Program-made: the position numbers and the translations under genes | Part shown: positions 48,019 through 55,720 of the stretch, piece after piece | Numbering within the stretch: the stretch's first letter is position 1 | Layout: every line of letters begins with the position of its first letter | Notes under the pieces: model-generated | Told to the model about the DNA's origin: nothing | The model's input: only the letters and a program-made list of their open reading frames with translations | Database searches by the model: none | NCBI RefSeq assembly: GCF_002368295.1 | Contig: NZ_AP018248.1 | Span: forward strand, 6,127,979 to 6,191,978 | Origin: Tolypothrix tenuis PCC 7101 | Lineage (GTDB): Bacteria > Cyanobacteriota > Cyanobacteriia > Cyanobacteriales > Nostocaceae | Reading direction: 5' to 3' | DNA length: 64,000 nt

Positions 48019-48744
48019 TTACCGACTAATTCTTGCCCATTGGGTTGCTTTCCAAAAGCTAAAAAATAAAGTTGCAGAAACTAAAGCGCCAAGATTCCAT
48101 TTCACAGAATTTTTGATTAAAGTGAGTTTCTGGGAAGATTCTGTGGCTTGTGCTTGAGTCTTAATTTGTGATTTGACCCTAGTTACTTCTGATAAGATTT
48201 GGGTTTTTACTTCCTGAGGGCTTTTACCATCTAATGAACGCCCTTGTTCCCTTAATATATTACCTATTTGTTCTGGAGTAGCCTGATTTAATCTTTGTTC
48301 TACTTGTTCTGCTTGAGATATTTGTTGTTTAGATGCATTGCTAATTTGAGCTGCACTCTGCTTACTCAAACGAACAGTATTACCAACTCCCAAAGGAATC
48401 ATTAACAAAAATACGACTGCTAATAATAAAGTTAACCAAGATATTAGCTTTAAACTCAGAAATTCCCATTTGTTGCGAGAATGCATCTCTCCATAAAATA
48501 CCAGTGCTAACCCAATTAAAGGTACAGGTACTCTTTCAACCAGCGATCCAAAAGTTTGAAATTCCCACGCAGGATTCATAAAATTGGGTGGGACAAACAT
48601 CTCAACCACATCGAATAATGCTAATATCAGCAGTCCATAGCCAAGCATTCGTAAAATCTTCGTTGACCCTGTTTGACTAAAAGCAAACTCCTGTAGTTCT
48701 TGCACCAATCCGGGAATGAATTTATCACTACTTGATTTTGTCAT
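48019..48744 (-). CDS. HpsJ-like membrane protein
   Basis: The 241-residue protein has two to three spans in the first half (about residues 33-50, 74-92 and 100-122), a Gln/Ser-rich coiled region (about 130-200) and a C-terminal span (about 216-232). The motifs PPNFMNPAWEFQTFGSLVERV and LIGLALVFYGE match what I know of the HpsJ family, linked to hormogonium polysaccharide and cyanoexosortase systems. Two PEP-CTERM genes lie 1-3 kb downstream of it on the map. Function is inferred from family only. Confidence 0.7.
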   Translation of the reverse strand: MTKSSSDKFIPGLVQELQEFAFSQTGSTKILRMLGYGLLILALFDVVEMFVPPNFMNPAWEFQTFGSLVERVPVPLIGLALVFYGEMHSRNKWEFLSLKLISWLTLLLAVVFLLMIPLGVGNTVRLSKQSAAQISNASKQQISQAEQVEQRLNQATPEQIGNILREQGRSLDGKSPQEVKTQILSEVTRVKSQIKTQAQATESSQKLTLIKNSVKWNLGALVSATLFFSFWKATQWARISR

Positions 48745-49004
48745 GTTCCTAGCACAATAAAAAGAAAGATTTGAAAAGACGAGACTCCCAGGTTTGCGAT
48801 CAAGGTGTTGCTGCGATTATTTCAAATAACACCAGACGGTTGCTAAAACATTCTAGTTATAGAAATTAGCAAATATATTTCTTTTGCATAAAACCTTAAT
48901 CTGGTGTTCACCCTGATTTACTCCTGATAAGGAGAAATTGATCATCTGCATATCAGCGTAAAACTATGTAATTGTCATCTTCAAACGATGCAATAGCGTG
49001 AGAT

Positions 49005-49301
49005 TCACTCCTCAACTGTTCTGATTTTGGCTTTTCTATAGTTGTAGTCAGCAAAACCTTCACTAAAACTAACAGTACTCCACCTAAAGTGAGAGCCAAA
49101 ATTATAATTCGCAGTTGTTTCCGCAGATCCATTACCTTGAAAACTCCGCAACATCCTAAATTTGCTAATTTCTACTGTAGACGCACGAAAAGGTAAAATG
49201 ACCCCAAAACTAACACCGCGATCGCCACTACGGGAAAATGTATAAAAGCTAATGGTAGTTATATCCCTGGTAAAGCCCCGATCAACCCTATTCGATAACA
49301 A
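49005..49301 (-). CDS. Doubtful 98-residue hypothetical
   Basis: The frame starts with TTG and has no clear ribosome site. The composition is rich in Ser, Arg and Phe (FYTFSRSGDRG, VSFGVILPFRAS) and could be a remnant. I have no family for it. Confidence 0.22.
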   Translation of the reverse strand: MLSNRVDRGFTRDITTISFYTFSRSGDRGVSFGVILPFRASTVEISKFRMLRSFQGNGSAETTANYNFGSHFRWSTVSFSEGFADYNYRKAKIRTVEE

Positions 49302-49762
49302 AACATGAGGTAACTCATATAGGTTTGGTTACGGCTGTAGTTGATTTTTTACGTAATTATCCTGAAAATGCCGTAATTATCATTACGTGTAACCTATTTA
49401 TAATCAAGAATTTTATTTGATTTTTATCAAATCTTTAAATTCCCTATATTTTATAAACTTAGGGTATTTTATACCACAATTCAAACTGTATAAGGATTGC
49501 CAATAATAAGTAAATGCTTTTTTCATATAAAATTTGTGTAAATCTCTTCTTCGAGATAATAAGTAAAGTACGATTTTATACTTATAATCAAGTCACTCTT
49601 GATTACTATGGGTTTTACAAGCAATTCTAGCTTACAGTAAGAAGTGCATAGGAATAGGTGCCAAGTATTAAGTAATAAATTTTACTACTCAATTATTAAG
49701 CACCTAAAACCCATCACATATGTTGATTTGTACGCAACTAATGTATAGTTGCAGTTTCTAGC
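49302..49762. other. Intergenic region with possible terminator
   Basis: A direct repeat GTAATTATC occurs twice near 49348-49380. An imperfect hairpin with arms TAGGTGC and GCACCTA at about 49655-49707 lies 55-110 bp after the stop of the first PEP-CTERM gene and may terminate it. No gene seen. Confidence 0.5.
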
Positions 49763-50422
49763 TTATGCTTTGGCTATAGCTTTTTGTTGTTGCTTTTGTT
49801 TGCGACGTAAAATCACACCAAAACCTGCTGCTGTTAAAGTACCTAAAATAGTCACAGGCTCAGGGACATTAGCAGATTGATTATAAGTAAAGTTATCAAG
49901 CGCAAAATGCTCGCCACTACCGAAATAACCTGCATTAATACCACCAAAGGAGGTAAATCTTAGATTATCAATACCAAGGAAGTTAAAATTAAACAACGTC
50001 GCAGATGTAGAATCTACTGTTACTGTTTGTGAATATTTTGTTACTCCATTTAGGAAACCTTCCACAACAATATTTAGCCCATTATTCCAAGCACTTGTCA
50101 GATAAGCACTATTGAAGTCAAACTGACTATTATTAATACTTACAGAAGCTGGAAATCCATACGCATTATATGCGACGTTTGGATTTGAAACTGTTCCATT
50201 GTTATAGCCAGATGGTACATACTGGGAACCGCTAAGAGTATAAAAATTATCCCAATTAAATCCTTGGTAACCATTGGGGATAGGGCTTCCACTAGACAGA
50301 TCATCAAAGTTGATTACAACTGCTTTTGCTTGGCTTGTGCTTAAGGTTACTGCTGCTACAGAAGTCAGTACTACTAAGGTACAACCCCGCATTAAATTCT
50401 TTCTTATTGCAAATTTGGTCAT
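49763..50422 (-). CDS. PEP-CTERM sorting-domain protein, copy 1
   Basis: The 219-residue exported protein has a signal peptide (about residues 1-33, ending SQAKA), a beta-rich body with INFDDL and the long SAYLTSAWNNGLNI segment, and a C-terminal PEP-CTERM signal: NVPEPVTILG, a hydrophobic stretch and a basic RRKQKQQQK tail. Exosortase would cleave and attach or release it. It is about 60% like the gene at 51151. A GGAG ribosome site lies 8 nt before the ATG. Function of the body is unknown. Confidence 0.92.
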   Translation of the reverse strand: MTKFAIRKNLMRGCTLVVLTSVAAVTLSTSQAKAVVINFDDLSSGSPIPNGYQGFNWDNFYTLSGSQYVPSGYNNGTVSNPNVAYNAYGFPASVSINNSQFDFNSAYLTSAWNNGLNIVVEGFLNGVTKYSQTVTVDSTSATLFNFNFLGIDNLRFTSFGGINAGYFGSGEHFALDNFTYNQSANVPEPVTILGTLTAAGFGVILRRKQKQQQKAIAKA

Positions 50423-51150
50423 TGAGCTAACTCCTAGCTAGGATTACATAGATGTAAGGTTGATGGTAGATATACCCATGCTTAGAGTTTGTCAGCATCA
50501 AAAACACCACAAAGTAATTACATATCAAAGCTTTTGAGCAAAGCAATGTGTCTACGTGTTGCAACAACAAGTAGTATTGGAAATAAATTATGTATCGATT
50601 ATTACTTTTGTCCGTTGCTTGATACTAGAGGCTTCTAATGTTGTGATTTTTACATATTCAAAGCGTATTTGCCACATTAAATAAACACATTTATAAAATC
50701 TTTACTCATTCATTGTGTATTTAATAATACTATCAGGCAAGCTGAAAAGCCCAATAAAGTTAGCTTTATACATATTTCATCAGGGCTATTTTATACCTTT
50801 ATATATAAAGAGTATATGAATTAACTTTAGTAGCTGAATAATACTATGAGTCTTATCGATATTCTTGGGATGCTTCCGTACAGATTTTTATTGGTACGCA
50901 GCTATAGATACCGTCTGTGAATTATTAACACACAATTGACGATCTACACTTTTTTTAAAGTGTAGATCGTCAACCAAACCAACTTATACCACTTCAAAAT
51001 TAGCAAAGCCAGATAATAGGCTTTCTGATTATGTATCTGTTGCTGAATTTTTAGAGAATTGATATTACGCAAAAATTGGTTTTTTGCACTTGAAAATATA
51101 AATTTATTTTCACCAAAAAATCCAATATTTATCTAGTTACAGACTCTAAT
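50423..51150. other. Region between the two PEP-CTERM genes
   Basis: The upstream part carries the copy-1 promoter; AAGGTTGATGGTAGAT near 50456 also occurs upstream of copy 2 (near 51840), so promoter sequence was duplicated with the gene. A perfect 17-bp hairpin lies at 50936-50973. No gene seen. Confidence 0.6.
50936..50973. repeat. Perfect 17-bp hairpin with T4 loop
   Basis: TTGACGATCTACACTTT (50936-50952) pairs without mismatch with AAAGTGTAGATCGTCAA (50957-50973) over TTTT. It lies 178 bp past the stop of the second PEP-CTERM gene and has no T run after it. Confidence 0.85.
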
Positions 51151-51816
51151 TTAGGCTTTAGCTGTACCTTTTTGTTCCTGCTTTTTTTTGCAACGCAAAG
51201 TCACGCCGAAACCAGCTGCTGTCAATGTACCCAATATGGTTAAAGGTTCGGGAACAGATTTAGACTCATTATAGGTAAAGTTATCAAGCACAAAATGCGT
51301 ACCACTACCGTTATAACCTGCATTAACACCACCGTAAGAAGTGAATTTTAGATTATCAATGCCAATAAAGTCGAAATTAAACAATGTAGGGGAAGTAGAC
51401 CCTACATTTATAGTTCGTGAATACTTTGTAGACCCTTGGAATAAACCCTCTATCAGAATATTTAGCCCATTGTTCCAAGCGCCTGTAAGATAAGCACTGT
51501 TGAAATCAAACTGACCAGAATTAATACTTATAGAAGCGGGATCTCCACCTGAATTAAATGCAACGTTTGGATTTGAAACTGTTCCGTTTTTATAGGCTGA
51601 TGGGTCGAAATAATTAGCACTATTTAAATATGCAAAATTATTCCAGCTAAATCCCTTATATCCATTTTGTATCCAGTCTATATTCCCGGGCAGATCATCA
51701 AAATCTATGACTCCGGCTTGCGCTTTGCCTATGCTCAGTATTCCTGCGATCGCAGTAGTCAAAACTGCTAAGGTACTAACCTGCATTAAATTCTTCTTGA
51801 TTGCTAATCTGGTCAT
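51151..51816 (-). CDS. PEP-CTERM sorting-domain protein, copy 2
   Basis: The 221-residue paralogue of the gene at 49763 has the same layout: signal peptide ending KAQA, the body VIDFDDLPG with the same SAYLTGAWNNGLNI segment, and the C-terminal SVPEPLTILG, hydrophobic stretch and basic tail. I start at 51816 (MTRLAIKKNL), aligned with copy 1 and preceded by GGGAG 8 nt upstream. A 15-bp longer start is possible. Tandem duplication with divergence is the simplest history. Confidence 0.92.
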   Translation of the reverse strand: MTRLAIKKNLMQVSTLAVLTTAIAGILSIGKAQAGVIDFDDLPGNIDWIQNGYKGFSWNNFAYLNSANYFDPSAYKNGTVSNPNVAFNSGGDPASISINSGQFDFNSAYLTGAWNNGLNILIEGLFQGSTKYSRTINVGSTSPTLFNFDFIGIDNLKFTSYGGVNAGYNGSGTHFVLDNFTYNESKSVPEPLTILGTLTAAGFGVTLRCKKKQEQKGTAKA

Positions 51817-52493
51817 CAAGCTAACTCCCATTAACAGATAAAGGTTGATGGTAGATGAACCCTGAAGTAAAATTAGCTACCATTGACTCCGAGTTTGCTG
51901 TCAACGATGAGTAGCTCATTAGCTGATAAACACAACTACCGTTGAAGATAGCGTCATTGTTGAATTTCGATTTTGTCTGCTTTTTTCGTCAAAATCAGCA
52001 AACTGATTTTTTTATTATTGTATAAATTTTAAATTACTTAGAAGTAATTACTTATGTTTACAAAAACTTTAAAATGAGTTTTTATACTTTACTTAATCTT
52101 AATACAAACCAAAGCTATACAGGTAAAGTACTTTCATATTTAACGTTGAGTATTTTGTCTATCAGTATATAAATTCTTGGTGAATTTACTCTTGGTAATG
52201 AATAAAATCGGTATATATGCAAGTATAATTCTGAGCTTAAAAACATAAATTCGCTAATCAGCGTATAAGCAGCATACAAGCAAGACTGTTTACACAGTGT
52301 TCCTGTAGGGTAGTTGTGATCATATTTTGGACTGTAAAAGTATTGACAAACTGAGCTTTTTAGCGCTCCATCCGTCGCCATCATTTTTTAAATTGCTAAG
52401 AATGCGATAGAAAGAGCCTGAAATGAACAAAAAAGGTGGGTTTTGCCCCACCTAGTTTTGACTATGTACGATATTCAATCGAGAATGAAGTAA
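51817..52493. other. Intergenic region, AT-rich
   Basis: It carries the copy-2 promoter and the terminator of the next gene (52434-52453). A minus-strand frame at 52115-52384 (89 codons) has odd composition and no clear ribosome site. No supported gene. Confidence 0.5.
52434..52453 (-). terminator. Terminator of the 173-residue gene
   Basis: On the minus strand AGGTGGG pairs with CCCACCT (7 bp, 6-nt loop) and is followed by TTTTTTG. It lies 41 bp after the stop. Confidence 0.88.
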
Positions 52494-53015
52494 TTACTTA
52501 TGTCTACCTAACCACTTGGCTGCGGCAATACCGATAATGCCTGCAACCACCGGATTACTGAGAAACTTAATAATTCCCGGTTGCTCTGCCAATACCTCAC
52601 GGAAAATATCAGGGTGATTGTGATAGACAAAAGATGCAAGTTTGCTGACATCATCAGCGCTCATGCGGCTGGCATGATGAGTAGAAAGTCTTAGTTGTTG
52701 CTCTAGATGACGTTCATCCAGTCCTCTTTCCTTAAGATGCTTGAAAAAGGCTCTTGCGACATCATCTCGTTCATTGGGTTTAATTTGTGCGATCGCCTGT
52801 TGTAATTCCGGCTCCATTTGGCTAGCGGGAATTTTGTCTGGATGTAAAGACCGACCAAATAATTGACGACGCTGGTCTGTAGTGGTGCGTTGAGCAAAAT
52901 CGTCAAAGTTTTCGTATTCGGTCGTTGAATCGGTTTTGAGATCATCTAAAGATTCGACATTTCCCTTTGCCAAATCTTTCATAATTTCACGCCTGTACTG
53001 TTCGCTGCTGGTCAC
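52494..53015 (-). CDS. Hypothetical protein, 173 residues, acidic-helical with C-terminal membrane-like tail
   Basis: It starts with GTG, with AAGGAG 9 nt upstream, and has a helical, charged body (MTSSEQYRREIMKDLAKGN, DERHLEQQLRLSTHHAS). The last 25 residues, NPVVAGIIGIAAAKWLGRHK, form a short hydrophobic anchor with a basic end. I do not recognise a characterised family. Downstream of a 53233 lipoprotein gene, same strand, 217 bp apart. A possible role in membrane or stress physiology is only context. Confidence 0.7.
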   Translation of the reverse strand: MTSSEQYRREIMKDLAKGNVESLDDLKTDSTTEYENFDDFAQRTTTDQRRQLFGRSLHPDKIPASQMEPELQQAIAQIKPNERDDVARAFFKHLKERGLDERHLEQQLRLSTHHASRMSADDVSKLASFVYHNHPDIFREVLAEQPGIIKFLSNPVVAGIIGIAAAKWLGRHK

Positions 53016-53232
53016 TTTGGTTTTCTCCTTTTTCCGGTATATTATTTAATCCCCTAAAATTCCGAAAAATTTTAGCTATTTGCAGGGATTAAGCTTGCTT
53101 TTGGCTTTTATTGCCAATTCATGCTAAATTGTGATCTGTTGTGGTAGCTTGAAATTAATGAGATTGCTTCCCTTCACTGCGTTCTGGTCGCAATGACAGA
53201 TACGACATTTGATTGCAACTTGGTGTCAGCTA

Positions 53233-53673
53233 TTAGGTGTACTGAATTTGGCTAGTTTGAGTGTCGTACTTAGCGGTGACGATCAGTTTTTTATCGGGAG
53301 CATAAATCAAAACTGTTAAGTCTTGATTGGGGAAATTCTTGCGAAAGCCTTGTACTAAAGATTTTGCTAAAGGTCGCACTTCATTAGGACGCACATCTGG
53401 TGAAATAACAACGCCTAGTTTGTTGTTATCGCGTACATAGGCATCTTTAATTAATCCTTGAGATGTTTGCACAACCCAATTACCAAAACTTTGTCCTGAA
53501 GGACTATTGCCACGCTCTAATTGTGCATAAGCAACATCTCGACCTATAGCAGGGGTACTGGTTGAGCGGTCAAGTTGAGCAACGTTACTACCACCACAGG
53601 CAGTAGTAATTGTTAGAACCAAAATCAAGATGCCAGCCATCAAGATTTTGCGACTCTGCTGGAGCAGAATCAT
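53233..53673 (-). CDS. Small lipoprotein, 146 residues
   Basis: The ATG at 53673 is preceded by AGGAGGT 7 nt upstream, which decides the start over an upstream one 54 bp away. The signal MILLQQSRKILMAGILILVL leads to the lipobox TTAC (Cys26), so it is a membrane-anchored, probably periplasmic-facing protein. The body has a beta-alpha-beta pattern (VVQTSQGLIKDAYVRDNNKL, LTVLIYAPDKKLIVTAKYD). No family recognised. The gene is monocistronic by spacing. Confidence 0.8.
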   Translation of the reverse strand: MILLQQSRKILMAGILILVLTITTACGGSNVAQLDRSTSTPAIGRDVAYAQLERGNSPSGQSFGNWVVQTSQGLIKDAYVRDNNKLGVVISPDVRPNEVRPLAKSLVQGFRKNFPNQDLTVLIYAPDKKLIVTAKYDTQTSQIQYT

Positions 53674-53810
53674 GTGTTTACCTCCTAAGAAATATTGCAG
53701 ATTAATTGAAATACAGCAGCTTTTCACGCCGAATTGATAATTTTTATTAGCCTATCTTTAAAAATATTCTCAATATTAAAATGCTCAAGAGTTCGCTCAA
53801 GATAGGCTAT

Positions 53811-53852
53811 AATACCCCTACTATTTCCATTGATAGAGATAGTAGAGGTATT
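53811..53852 (-). terminator. Hairpin after the CsbD gene
   Basis: AATACC-C-CTACTAT pairs with ATAGTAG-A-GGTATT (53811-53852), 13 bp with one mismatch around a 14-nt loop. It lies about 87 bp after the csbD stop on the minus strand. No long T run follows. Confidence 0.6.
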
Positions 53853-53938
53853 AAGAGATTAATAACCAGCCTTGATTTTCGCATTAGTTATATAAATCTA
53901 TTTTCTACTCCCTATAACTAATGCAAAAATAATTAGCT

Positions 53939-54121
53939 CTAGTCAAGCTTTTTCTTGACGTTGTCTTTTACATCTTCAATGCCATGACGAACTTCACTTT
54001 CAGCTTGTTTAGCTTTGCCTTCAGCCTTATCTTCTGGGTCTCCAGTAATGTTGCCTAAAGCTTCTTGGGCTTTACCTTCAATATTTTTACCTGCAGCTTT
54101 TGCACGATCCTCTATACTCAT
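53939..54121 (-). CDS. CsbD family stress protein
   Basis: The 60-residue protein starts MSIEDRAKAAGKNIEGKAQE and has the CsbD pattern of Gly/Ala/Lys/Glu-rich helices (GNITGDPEDKAEGKAKQAESE). CsbD proteins are abundant under general stress in many bacteria, without a defined mechanism. GGAG lies 8 nt before the ATG. No membrane span. It is probably monocistronic. Confidence 0.88.
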   Translation of the reverse strand: MSIEDRAKAAGKNIEGKAQEALGNITGDPEDKAEGKAKQAESEVRHGIEDVKDNVKKKLD

Positions 54122-54400
54122 TTTGTACTCCTTAATTTAATAGGGATTTGTTGCAAATTTCGGTTGCAACTCTCAACTTTTTTGTTGACTTTTACAAGGT
54201 AGCTTAATCTTTTCTCCCTAGCCTTCCACCACAGGATATATTAACTACCTATGCTGAAAGAGAGATAATATAATCTAAAAATTAGATTGAATTGTGTAGA
54301 ATTAGCCTATGTATTTAATATGAATCCATTTTATAAGAGTGAGACCCATACAATTCTACAGGATGTATTTAATTGTTTAAATTAGCAAATTCATAACTAT

Positions 54401-54591
54401 CAGGACTTACGCAACTGGCACAGTGATTCTCTGGCATAAGAGTCAATAGTCAAGAGTCAAGGGTCAAAAATTTAGATTTTTGGACTCTTGACATTTGAAC
54501 GCCAGTTCACTCAACGGAGGGAACCTCCGCACGTGACTGGCTCCCCTGGACAAACCCAAACGAAAAAAATATGACACTTGCGTACGTCCTA
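54401..54591. mobile_element. 191-bp MITE-like element
   Basis: The ends are imperfect inverted repeats, AGGACTTACGCAACTGGCA at the left and the inverse AGGACGTACGCAAGTGTCA at the right. ACTAT flanks both sides (54396-54400 and 54592-54596) as a 5-bp target duplication. Inside are GTCAAGAGTC and GACTCTTGAC arms and a GGAGGG...CCTCC hairpin. There is no coding frame, so it would need a transposase in trans. Confidence 0.75.
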
Positions 54592-54944
54592 ACTATTATT
54601 AACAATTAGAAAATAGTTTTTACTCTAAAATAGAGAATATTATATTATGGTTTTTCTACTAGAATCATATCTTCAGATAGCAATGATAGTAGAAAAATTA
54701 TCAATTTAAAAGTTCTATTATTGTGTATGTAGACATCGTTTATTTGTGTTTAAATATATTGAATATTTATCGATATAAAACTTATAATGAGTATACTGTC
54801 TTGCTAAGGCTGAAAGTTTCTAAACTCTATTTGAGGTGCTAAATTGGCAGACTATTATCGCGCATAAATTACGAATATATGGTCTGTGTCTATCTTCTAA
54901 ACACGAGGGCATTTTTTCCTAATAAGTCTATATTTAAAATAAAT

Positions 54945-54973
54945 AAACCCGGTTTCTGGCAAGAACCGGGTTT
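54945..54973 (-). terminator. Terminator of the 19-residue repeat protein gene
   Basis: AAACCCGGTT (54945-54954) pairs with AACCGGGTTT (54964-54973), 10 bp and a 9-nt loop. On the minus strand it is followed by ATTTATTTT. It lies 28 bp after the stop. Confidence 0.8.
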
Positions 54974-55000
54974 ATAAAATTATGAAAATGATTGTTATAT

Positions 55001-55471
55001 CTAATCTAGAAAACCCATTAGATTTTCGGAATTGTCAATCTCATTTGATGCTATCGGACGGTTACCGAATGTTGAGTAACTCTCAGAAATTACCAATGAA
55101 CTTGAGCTAACTGGGCGAATACCAGAGAGATTAATACTTTCAACAACTTGGAATGTATTAGCACCAATTGGACGAATACCCATTGCGTTATAGGTTTCAA
55201 CAACTTCTAATGTACTGGTGCTAACGGGACGCACTCCAGCAATGGAGAGTTTTTCAGCAACTTCTAAATCACTAGCACCTATGGGACGAATTCCAGATAT
55301 TGCGAGTGTTCCTGGAGTTTCGTTCTGCACTGGCTTCTCTGTACCTTGTTCGACTTTATCTGTATTCAAGCTATTACCCTGATTATTTTCTACTTCCACT
55401 GTACTTTCTCCTTTTAGCTTGGCACGCTTTTGTCGAGGACTGACTGCTTTGCCAGTGCTACTAATTGTCAT
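55001..55471 (-). CDS. Protein of five 19-residue GIRP repeats
   Basis: The 156-residue protein has a basic N-terminus (SPRQKRAKLKG), an acidic/polar linker to about residue 55 and then five contiguous 19-residue units (56-74, 75-93, 94-112, 113-131, 132-150). Each reads roughly: hydrophobic-x-hydrophobic-x-G-(I/V)-R-P-(I/V), a small-residue turn, then L-x-V-x-E. The end is LMGFLD. The repeats are spaced like short beta hairpins; no signal peptide or membrane span. The ribosome site GGAGGAG is strong. I do not know a function; I recall similar repeat proteins in other Nostocales but could not check. Confidence 0.85.
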   Translation of the reverse strand: MTISSTGKAVSPRQKRAKLKGESTVEVENNQGNSLNTDKVEQGTEKPVQNETPGTLAISGIRPIGASDLEVAEKLSIAGVRPVSTSTLEVVETYNAMGIRPIGANTFQVVESINLSGIRPVSSSSLVISESYSTFGNRPIASNEIDNSENLMGFLD

Positions 55472-55720
55472 ATCTGAACTCCTCCGGTTTGTTAAGTGGT
55501 TTTTACAATAATTAAACTGACATGAATTTTTTTGTATATATGAGAGTTTAACCTTAAAAAACCAGAGATAGGTATAATTATCTTCAAAAAGTACACATAA
55601 GTAAATGCTATAAGTAAAAATTTATAAATAAAGATTGCCATATATTCGTTTACCTAATCTGGTTCCACGAGTGCATAGTCTGATCGTTACTATGGGAAAG
55701 GGTATTTCTGGCACAACTGT

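Larger units (their letters stand above)
54122..55000. other. Gene-poor stretch with a MITE-like element
   Basis: This 879-bp gap contains the 191-bp element at 54401-54591 and the terminator at 54945-54973. The rest is AT-rich without a supported gene or RNA. Confidence 0.6.

Noticed and set aside
52115..52384. Minus-strand 89-residue frame
   Set aside because: Tyr-rich odd composition, no ribosome site, AT-rich intergenic setting.
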